Made by a program: the position numbers and the translations under genes. From Rhodobacterales bacterium (GTDB taxonomy: Bacteria > Pseudomonadota > Alphaproteobacteria > Rhodobacterales > Rhodobacteraceae), in the NCBI GenBank assembly GCA_009993005.1, contig JAACUH010000058.1:26249-90248 (forward strand): a stretch of DNA of 64,000 nucleotides. Reading direction: 5' to 3'. The notes beneath the pieces are model-generated. The model had not been told where the DNA came from. It ran no database searches and saw only the letters and a list, made by a program, of their open reading frames with translations. Shown here piece by piece: positions 1 to 12,290 of this stretch (its first letter is position 1; each line of letters opens with the position of its first letter).

Positions 1-627
1 CGACAGGCCATCGACCAGCGCGGCCTCCTCAAGCTCGGTCGGGATGCCGGCGAACTGGTCGCGCATGATCCAGATGACGATCGGCAGCACGGTGAGCGTA
101 TAGAGCAGGATCAGCCCGATACGGGTGTCGAGCAGCGCCAGCGACTTGTAGAGCACGAGGAACGGCAGGGCGAGCACGACCGGCGGCAGGATCAGTTGCG
201 ACAGGAAAAAGAACGAGATGTCCGAATTGCGCATGAAGCCGAAGCGATAGGAAAACCGCGACAGGCCATAGGCGGCAAGGCTGCCCAGCACCACGGCCAG
301 CGTCGAGGAGGAGAGCGCGGTGATGACCGAGTTCAAGAAACGCTTCATGAATTCCGCGCGCACCGTGCTCTCGGTCAGGATCGTCTCGGGCGAGAGGCCG
401 AGCGACCGCCAGCCGAGCCATTTCGGATCGAAATCCACCCAGGGGACCATGTTGCCCTGCATCACATCGGGCGCGGCCTTGAACGAGGTGGTGATGGTCC
501 AGTAGATCGGAAACAGGCAGATGATCGTCCAGAGCGTCAGCGCGCCATAGATCGCGATGCGCCCGGTCCACCACGTCGCGCGGTGGGAGAGGTCGGCCTC
601 GCTGTCGTGGAAAACCTGCTCTGTCAT
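1..627 (-). CDS. Carbohydrate ABC transporter permease, second subunit (3' end outside window)
   Basis: Inner-membrane subunit of a CUT1-type sugar importer (MalG/UgpE family). The first 209 residues are visible. They begin MTEQVFHDSEADLS, then a membrane segment LTLWTIICLFPIYWTITTSF, a long periplasmic stretch, further hydrophobic segments, and the start of the EAA loop (ELEEAALVDGLS) that docks on the ATPase; the window ends inside this loop. The start ATG overlaps the stop of the upstream permease by four bases (ATGA), so the two subunits are translationally coupled and should pair as a heterodimer. The missing C-terminal part is off the left edge. Family call is firm; the substrate is not known. 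Confidence 0.9.
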   Translation of the reverse strand, partial: MTEQVFHDSEADLSHRATWWTGRIAIYGALTLWTIICLFPIYWTITTSFKAAPDVMQGNMVPWVDFDPKWLGWRSLGLSPETILTESTVRAEFMKRFLNSVITALSSSTLAVVLGSLAAYGLSRFSYRFGFMRNSDISFFFLSQLILPPVVLALPFLVLYKSLALLDTRIGLILLYTLTVLPIVIWIMRDQFAGIPTELEEAALVDGLS

Positions 628-1730
628 ACCTGTGGCCGCGTCCAGCGTTCGGAGAGTTTCATCAGCACGGTCATCACGATGATGATGATGACCAGATAGA
701 CCATGGCCAGAAGCGTGCCGTAGCCCACATTCGACCGGTCGCGGTATTCGCGGAAGATGAAGGAGGTCACGCTGTCCGTCGCGCCGCCCGGCCCGCCAGA
801 GGTCACGTTGATGATGATATCGGCGAGCTTGAGCTTGAAGATGATGCGGATCAGGATCGCGGTGATCGAGACCGGCAGCATCAGCGGGAACGTCACCTCC
901 CAAAAGCCGCGCCAGCCGTTCGCGCCATCGACGCGGGCGGCCTCCTGCACCTCTTTGGGGATCGCCTGAAGGCCGGCAAGGATCATGATCATCATGAAGG
1001 GGATATAGGTCCAGGCATCCATCGCCATGATCATCAGGCGCGCCATCTCGGGCGTGCCAAAGAACGACGGGTCGGACCAGCCCAGTTCGCGTGCAAGCCG
1101 GGCGAGGGGGCCGAAGCGGACCTCCATCATCGACTTGCCGATCATCCAGGAGACGGCCACGGGCGAAAGCATCAGCGGCATGAGAAAAGCCACGCGGAAG
1201 AACTTGCGCGCCCGGATCTGGCTGTTGAGCATCAGTGCGAGGCCAAAGGCGATGGCGTATTCCACGAGGATCGCAAGCGCATACCAGACCATGTTGGTGA
1301 GCGCGTTCCAGTAGAACGGGTCGCGCCACATCTGGCGGATATTGTCGAGCCCGTTGAACTTGCGCCCGGTGGGGCTCGACAGGTTCCAGTCGCTGAAGGC
1401 GATGACGAGGCCAAAGATCAGCGGAAACACCACCAGCGACACCACGAACAGCACCGCCGGCAGCACGAACAGCACCCGTTTGCCCTGTTCGCCCCGGATC
1501 AGCACCTGCCCCCAGCACAGCGCCACGGCCCACAGCACATAGGCATAGAGCGTCGGCCGCCAATTGGCAAAGCCGAGGTCGATCTGCCCGGTCTGGTGCA
1601 GCGTCTGCGCCAGCGCCACCAGCCCCAGCACGCCCGCCGCGCCCCAGATCAGCACCCGCCCGAACAGCTTGCGCCGGGGCGGGATGTTGTCGTTGGTCAC
1701 GATATGAAGAAGGTCGCCTTGCGCTGTCAT
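624..1730 (-). CDS. Carbohydrate ABC transporter permease, first subunit
   Basis: MalF/UgpA-type inner-membrane permease of the CUT1 family, 368 residues. The N-terminus carries two extra hydrophobic helices (about residues 25-45 and 60-80), giving roughly eight membrane segments against six in minimal members. The EAA loop is clear near residue 265 (EAARVDGANGWRGFWEVTFP). The ATG lies two bases from a CTAACATGTTAG palindrome, so its promoter seems to be separately controlled from the substrate-binding protein upstream, although both are on the same strand with a DksA-like gene between them. It overlaps the second permease by four bases. Substrate unknown; the linked mutarotase and ribokinase suggest a monosaccharide or its glycoside. 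Confidence 0.9.
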   Translation of the reverse strand: MTAQGDLLHIVTNDNIPPRRKLFGRVLIWGAAGVLGLVALAQTLHQTGQIDLGFANWRPTLYAYVLWAVALCWGQVLIRGEQGKRVLFVLPAVLFVVSLVVFPLIFGLVIAFSDWNLSSPTGRKFNGLDNIRQMWRDPFYWNALTNMVWYALAILVEYAIAFGLALMLNSQIRARKFFRVAFLMPLMLSPVAVSWMIGKSMMEVRFGPLARLARELGWSDPSFFGTPEMARLMIMAMDAWTYIPFMMIMILAGLQAIPKEVQEAARVDGANGWRGFWEVTFPLMLPVSITAILIRIIFKLKLADIIINVTSGGPGGATDSVTSFIFREYRDRSNVGYGTLLAMVYLVIIIIVMTVLMKLSERWTRPQV

Positions 1731-1731
1731 T

Positions 1732-1743
1732 CTAACATGTTAG
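1732..1743. promoter_or_regulatory. Palindromic operator CTAACATGTTAG upstream of permease genes
   Basis: A perfect 12-base palindrome immediately upstream of the permease start codon. The identical 12-mer recurs at 4054-4065 between the divergent substrate-binding-protein and ATPase genes. Recurrence at two promoters of one transport system points to a repressor binding site. The regulator type is not known; no regulator gene lies beside this cluster in the window. Confidence 0.6.
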
Positions 1744-1780
1744 CGGGGCGGTTTCGCCGTGGGAAGGGGCGAGTTGCGCC

Positions 1781-2098
1781 TCAGGGCGCGCAGGCGCGGC
1801 AAAACGGCGTGTAGGGCAGCAGGTCGAGCCGCTCTTCGCTGATGAGCGCGCCGCATTTCACGCAATAGCCGTATTCGCCGGCCGCGATGCGCCCCAGCGC
1901 CGCATCGATTCTGGAGAGTTCGACAGCGGCGGACTGGCCGAGATGTTCGAACACCTCGTCGTCCTCGCGCTCTGCGGCGAGGTCTTCCCAGTCGCTGGTG
2001 CCCTGGCCCTCGAGCCCTTCTTCGACATCTTCGAGCCGGACGAGAAGCTCGGCGCGGCGTGATAGGAGCTGGGCCTTGCGGGCGGCTGTGTTGTGCAT
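1781..2098 (-). CDS. DksA/TraR family C4-type zinc-finger protein
   Basis: A 105-residue member of the DksA/TraR family, which binds the secondary channel of RNA polymerase or acts as a small zinc-finger regulator. The C-terminal zinc finger is intact: CVKC, 17 residues, CRAC. The N-terminal half is a predicted coiled coil rich in charged residues. The start at 2098 is preferred over an upstream in-frame start because GGAGG lies six bases before the ATG. It is shorter than E. coli DksA (151 residues), so it fits the short DksA-like proteins of alphaproteobacteria. It sits between the substrate-binding protein and the permeases of the transporter, on the same strand, which is unusual. Confidence 0.88.
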   Translation of the reverse strand: MHNTAARKAQLLSRRAELLVRLEDVEEGLEGQGTSDWEDLAAEREDDEVFEHLGQSAAVELSRIDAALGRIAAGEYGYCVKCGALISEERLDLLPYTPFCRACAP

Positions 2099-2231
2099 CT
2101 GATCCTCCGTTTCCGCGTGAGGATGGCCGATTGCGCGGGGCCGCGCCTTGACCGAAGTCAATCCCGGACGGGAAAAGGAAAAGGGGCGCCGCAGGCCGCG
2201 GCGCCCCTCTCAAAGCTGCGTCCGGATGTCG

Positions 2232-3878
2232 TCACATGCCCAGCGACGCCTTGTAGAGCGCGATCTGGCTGTCGCGGCCGATCTGGTCGGTGATCGCCTC
2301 CCAGGCGGCGGCGATGGCATCCGCGGTTTCCTGTGCCGATCCGTATTGCCCGGCAAAGCCCTTGGACAGTTCGTCCTCGGCGACCGAGTAATACTGGAAG
2401 ATGCCGGGAATGCGGGGTTCGATCGCGGCATTGGGGTGGTTGTAGCTGTCCGCGTTCGACCCGAGGTAATCCTCGACAAAGGCGCGGTCGTAGCCCGCGG
2501 CTTCCCATTCCTCGTACTGGAAGTGCGAGTTGCGGTAAGGCTGGAAGCCCGAGGGATAGGCCGACGTCCACAGCGACAGGTCCTTGCCGCCCAGATGGGC
2601 TGCTGCCGACCAGGCCGCCTTGCGCTTTTTCTCATCGCCCGACACGCGCGCGGTGACGTAGATGCCCCAGCCGATATAGGCCATCTGCGGCGCTTCGTTT
2701 CGGGTCTCTTCCCAGGCACCGGCTGCGTGGTTGTAGACGCGCTCGGACGCCGGGTTGGTGCCAAAGCCCACCACATCGCCCACCACAGAGCCATCCGAGG
2801 TGCGCGCGGAAGAGCCCACATCGCCCCACCACATCAGCATGGACCCGGTCCCGGCGAGGAACTGGCTGAAGGCCGTGGTGCCGGGGTCGGCATTGATCTG
2901 GTCGGCCGGATAGGCGCCCGGCGTCGCGATCAGGTCCATCACGTCCTGGATCGCCTGCACCCAGCCGGGGTTGTTCACCATCGGCTTCATCGTGTCGGGT
3001 TCGAACAGCCAGGCGGGGCTGTCCGGGTGCTTGGCATAGGCGGCCGCGCGGTTCGAGATGAAATACATGCCAAAGCCGCCCCAGCCCTTGAGCGGGTCGA
3101 GATAGCCATGCGCGGCCAGCCCGGTGAGCGGGTCGGTCTGGCCCACCAGCGCCTTGGACACCGCATTGACCTCTTGCCAGGTCGAGGGGACCGTGGCGCC
3201 GCCGATGCCGCCCTCACCGAAATAGTCCTTGCGATAGGCAAAGGTGTGGCAGTCGCCGTCGATGGTGATGCGGTAGCTCTTGCCATCCCAGGTGCCGACC
3301 GGCGGTTGCAGGTAGCCCACGAGGTCGTCGGCCTCGATCTGGGTCTTGACCCAGTCCGGCATCTCGTCGAGCAGGCCGCGCCCGGCGGTGTCACCCTCGA
3401 ACGGCGCGCCCATCTCGATGATGTCGAAATCGACCGTGCCGGTCGCGATCGACTGTTGCAGGCGGGCGTTGTAATCGGCCTGGGCGAGGTCGATCCAGTT
3501 GATCTTGGCGCCGGTATAGGCCTCCCACGGCTTGAGAAAGCCGCGGAACAGGAAGTTGTGCAGGTTCTGGTTGTTGAGCCCCATGAAGGTCAGCTCGACC
3601 CCGGCAAACTCGCCCTCGGCCACGCTGGCCTTGGTGGCGCCCAGGCACATCTCGCCCACCTTCTGCCAGTCGGCATCGGTCGGGCTGCCCATGCCCACAC
3701 CGGGGATCTGAAGGATCGCGGCGCGCAGGTCGCCATGGGCCTCAGCGAGGGCGGCGGTGGGGGTCAGGCCACCCAGGCCGCCCAGCGCGGCCAGACCGCC
3801 GACGCTGGCCGCGCCCTGCAGCATCTGGCGGCGCGACATCGCGCGGCGCGCGGCGATTTCGTAAAGATCGACTTTCAT
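2232..3878 (-). CDS. Sugar ABC transporter substrate-binding protein (Tat signal)
   Basis: Periplasmic binding component for the CUT1 transporter, 548 residues, longer than the usual 400-450. The N-terminus reads MKVDLYEIAARRAMSRRQML followed by a hydrophobic stretch ending TAALAEA, a twin-arginine-type export signal. The body has type 1 extracellular solute-binding features typical of CUT1 (for example the VGTWDGKSYRI and TFAYRKDYFG regions). The start at 3878 is chosen because GGGAGG precedes it; upstream in-frame codons read as non-coding. Divergent from the ATPase gene across a shared operator. Ligand cannot be told from the sequence. Confidence 0.9.
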   Translation of the reverse strand: MKVDLYEIAARRAMSRRQMLQGAASVGGLAALGGLGGLTPTAALAEAHGDLRAAILQIPGVGMGSPTDADWQKVGEMCLGATKASVAEGEFAGVELTFMGLNNQNLHNFLFRGFLKPWEAYTGAKINWIDLAQADYNARLQQSIATGTVDFDIIEMGAPFEGDTAGRGLLDEMPDWVKTQIEADDLVGYLQPPVGTWDGKSYRITIDGDCHTFAYRKDYFGEGGIGGATVPSTWQEVNAVSKALVGQTDPLTGLAAHGYLDPLKGWGGFGMYFISNRAAAYAKHPDSPAWLFEPDTMKPMVNNPGWVQAIQDVMDLIATPGAYPADQINADPGTTAFSQFLAGTGSMLMWWGDVGSSARTSDGSVVGDVVGFGTNPASERVYNHAAGAWEETRNEAPQMAYIGWGIYVTARVSGDEKKRKAAWSAAAHLGGKDLSLWTSAYPSGFQPYRNSHFQYEEWEAAGYDRAFVEDYLGSNADSYNHPNAAIEPRIPGIFQYYSVAEDELSKGFAGQYGSAQETADAIAAAWEAITDQIGRDSQIALYKASLGM

Positions 3879-4053
3879 GATGGTCCTCCCAACGTGTGAC
3901 AGCCCCGGCAGGGGCCTTGACCGGCAACAGGCGGCAGGACGTCCCCGTAGATGGTCGGGGTCTAGAAACGGAATCGCGCGTTGCCAAAACCGGGCCGGGC
4001 TTCCTCCTCCCGACGGACAAACTGTCTCAGTCGCATCGCGACCTGTCAATCCT

Positions 4054-4065
4054 CTAACATGTTAG
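4054..4065. promoter_or_regulatory. Palindromic operator CTAACATGTTAG in the divergent promoter region
   Basis: Second perfect copy of the 12-base palindrome seen at 1732-1743. It lies in the 258-base gap between the divergent substrate-binding-protein (start 3878) and ATPase (start 4137) genes, 72 bases before the ATPase ATG, where a repressor could block both promoters. The identical sequence at two promoters supports a common regulator encoded elsewhere. Confidence 0.65.
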
Positions 4066-4136
4066 TATGTTCAGGTCATGGACAGGGGATTTTGCCTGCG
4101 CTACGACTTTGCCAACAGGATTGCTTTGGGGGGCAC

Positions 4137-5201
4137 ATGGCCGAGGTGACGATCCGCGACTTGCGCAAGGCCTATGGTGCGCTCGAGGTGCTGCATGGGG
4201 TGAATGTCGATATTGCGGACGGGCAGTTCGTCGTGCTTGTCGGCCCGTCGGGATGCGGCAAATCCACCTTGCTGCGGATGATCGCGGGGCTCGAGGGCGT
4301 GAGCGCGGGCACGATCAGCATCGGGCCGCGCGTGGTCAACAACCTGCCGCCATCGGACCGCGACATCGCGATGGTGTTCCAGAACTACGCGCTTTATCCG
4401 CACAAGACGGTAGCGGCGAACATGGGTTTCGCGCTCAAGATGGCGCGGATGGACAAGGCCGAGATCGACAGCCGCGTGGCGCGGGCGGCCGATATCCTGG
4501 GGCTGAAGCCCTATCTGGCGCGCTATCCGCGCGAGTTGTCGGGCGGCCAGCGCCAGCGCGTCGCCATGGGGCGCGCCATCGTGCGCAATCCGCAGGTGTT
4601 CCTCTTTGACGAGCCGCTGTCGAACCTCGATGCCAAGCTGCGCGTGCAGATGCGCGCCGAGATCCGCGAACTGCACCAGCGGCTGGCCACGACCACGGTC
4701 TATGTCACCCATGACCAGATCGAGGCGATGACCATGGCCGACCGCATCGTGGTGATGCGCGACGGCCATATCGCCCAGATCGGCGCGCCGCTCGAGCTTT
4801 ATGACCGCCCCGCCAATGCCTTTGTCGCGGGGTTCATCGGCAGTCCGGCGATGAACCTGCTCGACGGCGTGGTGGAGCGGGATGGTGCGGGTGTGGCGGT
4901 GCGGGCGGGCGAGAACCTGCTGCCCGTGCCGGACGGGCCGGGACTCGAGGCCGGGCGCAAGGTGATCTACGGCATCCGCCCCGAGGACCTCGCGCTGGCC
5001 GAGGACGGGATTGCAGCCACGGTCGCGGTGGTCGAGCCCACCGGGTCGGAGACCCATGTGGTGCTGCGCATCTCCGGGCGCGACCTGGTCGCGGTGTTCC
5101 GCGAGCGCCACGCCTTTCACCCCGGCGACGTGATCCACCTCGCGCCGCAGGCGGGCAAGGTGCATGTGTTCGACGCCGCGAGCGGCGACAGGATCGGATA
5201 G
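4137..5201 (+). CDS. Sugar ABC transporter ATPase (UgpC/MalK family)
   Basis: Cytoplasmic ATPase of the CUT1 importer, 354 residues, normal for the family. It has Walker [10 protein letters not shown] near residue 36, signature [14 protein letters not shown] near 134, Walker B VFLFDEP near 155 and the switch histidine in YVTHDQIEA near 190. The last ~110 residues form the regulatory TOBE-type domain. The start MAEVTIRDL is preceded by a G-rich ribosome site and gives the usual family N-terminus; in-frame codons upstream of it cross the operator. It would energise the permeases at 1-1730. FucU follows after 10 bases, so it heads the catabolic operon. Confidence 0.93.
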   Translation: MAEVTIRDLRKAYGALEVLHGVNVDIADGQFVVLVGPSGCGKSTLLRMIAGLEGVSAGTISIGPRVVNNLPPSDRDIAMVFQNYALYPHKTVAANMGFALKMARMDKAEIDSRVARAADILGLKPYLARYPRELSGGQRQRVAMGRAIVRNPQVFLFDEPLSNLDAKLRVQMRAEIRELHQRLATTTVYVTHDQIEAMTMADRIVVMRDGHIAQIGAPLELYDRPANAFVAGFIGSPAMNLLDGVVERDGAGVAVRAGENLLPVPDGPGLEAGRKVIYGIRPEDLALAEDGIAATVAVVEPTGSETHVVLRISGRDLVAVFRERHAFHPGDVIHLAPQAGKVHVFDAASGDRIG

Positions 5202-5211
5202 GGAGGGGCGG

Positions 5212-5658
5212 ATGCTCAAGGGAATCGACAACAGGCTCAACGCCGATGTGCTCTATGCGCTGCGCGCGATGGGGCATGGCGATACGCTGGTGATTTCGGA
5301 CACCAACTTTCCCGCCGACAGCGTGGCGCGCGAGACGGTGCTGGGCGATCTGATGCGGATGGACAACCTCACCGCCGCGCAGGCGCTGGAGGCGATCCTG
5401 TCGGTGTTGCCGCTGGACACCTTTGTCGAGGATTTCGCCGGGCGGATGGAAGTCGTGGGCGCGCCGGGCGAGATCCCGCCGGTGCAGGCCGAGGTGCAGG
5501 CGGTGATCGACGCGGCCGAGGGCCGGTCGCGGCCGATGGTGGGGATCGAGCGGTTCGATTTCTACGACCGGGCGCGGCAGGCCTATGGCGTGATCCAGAC
5601 CGGCGAGCGACGGTTCTACGGCTGCTTCATCCTGCGCAAGGGGGTCATTGCGCCCTGA
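5212..5658 (+). CDS. RbsD/FucU family sugar mutarotase
   Basis: A 148-residue cytoplasmic enzyme of the RbsD/FucU family, which speeds interconversion of anomers (and pyranose/furanose forms) of ribose or fucose so that the right form reaches the kinase or isomerase. The N-terminal MGHGDTLVISDTNFP segment holds the catalytic His and Asp; the C-terminal part has RFDFYDRARQAYGVIQTGE with the conserved Tyr residues. It is closer in length to FucU than RbsD. It sits 10 bases after the transporter ATPase and before a ribokinase-like gene, which fits a monosaccharide entering as mixed anomers. Confidence 0.88.
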   Translation: MLKGIDNRLNADVLYALRAMGHGDTLVISDTNFPADSVARETVLGDLMRMDNLTAAQALEAILSVLPLDTFVEDFAGRMEVVGAPGEIPPVQAEVQAVIDAAEGRSRPMVGIERFDFYDRARQAYGVIQTGERRFYGCFILRKGVIAP

Positions 5659-5683
5659 GGCCGGCGCGGGGCGGCCTGCCGGG

Positions 5684-5718
5684 GAGCCTCCGGCGGGAGT
5701 ATTTTGGGCACAAAGAAG
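5684..5718 (+). repeat. Dispersed intergenic repeat, copy a (CACAAAGAAG-ending type)
   Basis: Copy of a roughly 35-base element found at least ten times in the window, always between genes. It reads GAGCCTCCGGCGGGAGTATT then TTGGGCACAAAGAAG. It separates fucU from the ribokinase-like gene inside an apparent operon. Function unknown; the G-rich arm and location near stop codons suggest a mobile REP-like element or a transcript-end or processing signal. Confidence 0.7.
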
Positions 5719-5737
5719 CCGGGGGCGGAGCGCGGGG

Positions 5738-6718
5738 ATGGATATGGGCAGGCAAGGGATCGTGATTCTCGGGGTGTTCGTGGCCGACACCGCCTACCGG
5801 GCGGCGCGCCCGCCGCGCATGGGCGAGACGATCATGGGCGAGAGCTTTGCGCTGGGACCGGGCGGCAAGGGGTCCAATCAGGCGGTGGCGGCGGCCATGG
5901 CAAGCGGGGGGGCAAGCGGGGGGGCAAGCGGGGGGGCGCGCGGTGCGGCGGGGGGCGCGGTGTCCTTCATCAGCCGGCTTGGGCGCGACCCTTTTGCCGA
6001 GATGGCGCTGGCGACCTGGGCCAAGGCGGGCGTGCGGCCGGTGGTGACGCAGCATGACGACAGCTATACCGGCGCGGCCTATATCTTTGTCGAGGCGGCG
6101 ACGGGGAATAATGCGATCATCATCTGCCCCGGTGTCGCGCGCATGATTTCGGAGGCGGATGTCGAGGCGCAGGCCGATCTGATCGGTGGTGCGGCGGTGT
6201 TCGTGACGCAGCTCGAACAGCCGATGGGCGCCGCGCTGCGGGGCTTGCAACTGGCCCGGGCGGGGGGCGCGCGCACGATCCTGAACCCGGCGCCGGCAGC
6301 GGCGCTGCCGGACGGGATGCTGGCGCTTTGCGATATCGTGACGCCCAATGAGAGCGAGGCCGAGGCGCTCACCGGTCTGCCGGTGACGAGCGTGGCCGAG
6401 GCCGAGGCGGCGGCGCGGGCGCTGCGCGCGATGGGGGCGGGGGCGGTGGTCATCACGCTGGGCGAGAAGGGCGCGCTTTATCATGACGGCGCGCAGACCG
6501 TGCATGTCCCCGCGATCAGCGCCGGGCCGGTGGTCGAGACGACGGGCGCGGGCGATGCGTTCAACGGTGGTTTTGCCGTGGCGCTGGCCGAGGGGATGGA
6601 CCCGATTGCCGCCTTGCGGTTTGGTGCCGCGACGGCGGGGATCTCGGTGACGCGGCCGGGCACGGCGCCCTCGATGCCCGCGCGCGCCGAGATCGACGCG
6701 CTGCTTGCGCGGGGTTGA
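5738..6718 (+). CDS. PfkB/ribokinase family carbohydrate kinase
   Basis: ATP-dependent sugar kinase of the ribokinase family, 326 residues. The N-terminal [14 protein letters not shown] motif and the C-terminal [20 protein letters not shown] motif, with the catalytic Asp in GAGD, are both intact; LNPAPA and [13 protein letters not shown] are also typical ribokinase blocks. The start at 5738 (MDMGRQ) is chosen because upstream codons lie in the dispersed repeat; a second ATG six bases on is possible. Odd feature: about a dozen extra residues, ASGG repeated three times, sit between the sugar-binding helix and the next strand (DNA repeat 5900-5935). It likely phosphorylates the sugar brought in by the adjacent transporter. 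Confidence 0.88.
   Translation: MDMGRQGIVILGVFVADTAYRAARPPRMGETIMGESFALGPGGKGSNQAVAAAMASGGASGGASGGARGAAGGAVSFISRLGRDPFAEMALATWAKAGVRPVVTQHDDSYTGAAYIFVEAATGNNAIIICPGVARMISEADVEAQADLIGGAAVFVTQLEQPMGAALRGLQLARAGGARTILNPAPAAALPDGMLALCDIVTPNESEAEALTGLPVTSVAEAEAAARALRAMGAGAVVITLGEKGALYHDGAQTVHVPAISAGPVVETTGAGDAFNGGFAVALAEGMDPIAALRFGAATAGISVTRPGTAPSMPARAEIDALLARG
5900..5935 (+). repeat. Three perfect 12-bp tandem units inside the ribokinase-like gene
   Basis: The unit GCAAGCGGGGGG occurs three times in a row, in frame, encoding Ala-Ser-Gly-Gly each time. Copy-number change by slippage would keep the frame, but slippage within a run of six G would shift it. Confidence 0.9.
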
Positions 6719-6749
6719 CGCGGCGGGCGCGGTGTCGCACCCAAGCGCC

Positions 6750-10351
<3,602 letters not shown>

Positions 10352-10355
<4 letters not shown>

Positions 10356-11323
10356 AGCGGCCGCGCCGCGCGCCCGCCGCCGGCCCAGGTGACGGCCTTC
10401 TCGCCCAGCGTCCTGAACTTGCCCGAGACGCCGTCGATCTTGCGCTCCCACTCCGGGTTGGGGGTCTGGCCGTCGGTGACCTTGAAGAACGCCTGCAACA
10501 GGCAGGCGATGGCAAAAGGCTCGATCAGCGCGGCCTTCACCGCCCAGGCAAAGAGCAGCGCAAAGACCACGCCGCCCGCCGACCAGGCACCCGGGATCAG
10601 ATAGACCACAGCCGCCGCCGGCGCCAGCATCACGAGGAACACGAGAAAGGACAGCCCATAGGTGATCGCCGTGAGCCAGGCCGCGTTGCGCAGCATCGGG
10701 CCTGCGTTCTGCCCATAGAGCACCAGCGCCTCCTTGGCCGAGGCCCAGGGGTTCTCGGCCCGGTGGCGGATGCCATGCGCGAGGATCACCTCGTCGATCA
10801 GCCCCACCGCCAGTTTCAGATAGGCGCGCAGGATGCCCATGATCTTGTCCAGCCCCGGGATCGGCAGCAGGCCGAGGATCCCCTGCACCAGCCCGGTGAT
10901 CGCGTTGATCACGCCCTTGACGAGCTGATCGACGCCGAACAGCACCGAGGCCTCCTTGAACCGCTCGGTCACGATTCTGCGGCCATAGGCGATCTGGCCT
11001 TGCCCGTCAGGCAGGGCGCGGCCATCCAGAAGCTCGACCATCACCGCGATATGCCCGGCCTTGACCACATAAAGCAGGTATTCGCGCAGCAGATAGATCA
11101 CACCCGCCGTCGCGCCAAAGCCGATGATCCCGCCCCACATGGTCGAGGAGATGCGAAAATCCTCATCGCCAAAGCCGCCGATGCCATAGCCGATGCCGGC
11201 CCCGGTGCCGGAGACAAGGACATAGGCGACCGCGATCCCGAAATAGACAACCATCCGGAACAGCACATAGGGCGCTGTTCGCCGCATCAGGGAAAAGCCG
11301 GTCGCAATACTGAAATCCCACAT
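10352..11323 (-). CDS. Polytopic membrane protein of unknown function
   Basis: A 323-residue integral membrane protein that I do not recognise as a named family. Hydrophobic segments lie at about residues 18-40 ([19 protein letters not shown]), 65-85, 120-160 (a Gly/Leu/Ile-rich stretch [17 protein letters not shown]), 215-245 and 250-280. The charged C-terminal tail is predicted cytoplasmic. The start at 11323 has GGAGG nine bases upstream. Its stop codon overlaps that of the convergent oxoprolinase gene (shared CTAG). No partner gene suggests a role. Confidence 0.75.
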
Positions 11324-11462
11324 TGAATTCTGCCTCCTTGCAATGAGTTGCGAATGACGTTGCCAAGAGACCGGGCCAAGCGCAAGCCCCCCCCGGACGT
11401 GCCGCTTGCCATGGCCGACCGCCTGTCCCATCCTGCCGCAGACACAGGCAGGAGAGGACGCC

Positions 11463-12209
11463 ATGAACCACTATGACCTCGACGGCCGCATCGCGGTCAT
11501 CACCGGCGGCGCGCAGGGGATCGGCCTTGCCGTGGCGCGACGGATGCAGGCCTCGGGCGCGCGGGTCATGCTGTGGGACCGCGACGGCGCCATGGCGCGC
11601 GCCTCAGCGGCGGCTCTGGGTGGCGGTGCCGCGGGCTATGGCATCGACGTGACCGACGGCCCCGGCCTGATGGCGCTGGCCGAAGAGGTGCGTGCGACCC
11701 ATGGCCCGATCGACATTCTGGTCGCCAGCGCCGGTATCGGCGGGCCCAATGCGAAAGTGATGGACTATGACCCCGCCGCCTGGGCGCAGGTGATCGACAT
11801 CAACCTCACCGGCATCTTCAACACCTGCCGCGCGGTGCTGCCGCAGATGGTGGCGGCGGGCTATGGTCGCATCGTCAACATCGCCTCGATCGCGGGCAAG
11901 GAAGGCAACCCGATGGCAGGCGCCTATTCGGCCTCCAAAGGCGGTGTCATCGCGCTCACCAAATCGCTGGGCAAGGAACACGCGGGCCAGAACATCGCGG
12001 TCAATTGCGTGACACCCGCCACCGCCAGGACCGCGATCCTCGACCAGCTCACGCCCGAATTCATCGATTACATGCTGGGCAAGATCCCGCGCGCGCGCTT
12101 TCTCGAGGTCGAGGAGGCCGCGAGCATGATCACCTGGCTCTGCACGGCGGAAAACTCCTTCACCACCGGCGCGGTGTTCGACCTCTCTGGCGGCCGCGCG
12201 ACCTATTGA
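11463..12209 (+). CDS. Short-chain dehydrogenase/reductase (FabG-like)
   Basis: NAD(P)-dependent SDR oxidoreductase, 248 residues, the classical length. The Rossmann motif TGGAQGIG is near residue 14, the structural NASAG-equivalent ASAGIGG near 89, the catalytic Ser in IASIAGK near 140, and the YSASKGG Tyr-Lys pair near 154. A GGAGAGGACGCC ribosome site precedes the ATG. Such proteins are often labelled 3-oxoacyl-ACP reductase, but many act on sugar acids or polyols; nothing nearby fixes the substrate. Transcribed alone, divergent from the membrane protein at 10352-11323. Confidence 0.88.
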   Translation: MNHYDLDGRIAVITGGAQGIGLAVARRMQASGARVMLWDRDGAMARASAAALGGGAAGYGIDVTDGPGLMALAEEVRATHGPIDILVASAGIGGPNAKVMDYDPAAWAQVIDINLTGIFNTCRAVLPQMVAAGYGRIVNIASIAGKEGNPMAGAYSASKGGVIALTKSLGKEHAGQNIAVNCVTPATARTAILDQLTPEFIDYMLGKIPRARFLEVEEAASMITWLCTAENSFTTGAVFDLSGGRATY

Positions 12210-12224
12210 GCGCGCCGCCCCCGG

Positions 12225-12260
12225 CTTCATCTTGCCCCAAATATCCCCGCCGGAGGCTCC
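12225..12260 (-). repeat. Dispersed intergenic repeat, copy b
   Basis: Minus-strand copy reading GGAGCCTCCGGCGGGGATAT then TTGGGGCAAGATGAAG. It occupies the 81-base gap between the convergent SDR and UPF0314 genes, where a bidirectional transcript end would be expected. Confidence 0.7.
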
Positions 12261-12290
12261 CACACCCCCACCGGCGCACCGGCCGGGCGC

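Noticed and set aside
2148..3899. 583-residue open frame antisense to the substrate-binding protein
   Set aside because: Matches the usual GC shadow pattern and lacks any motif; the minus-strand protein has a signal and family features.
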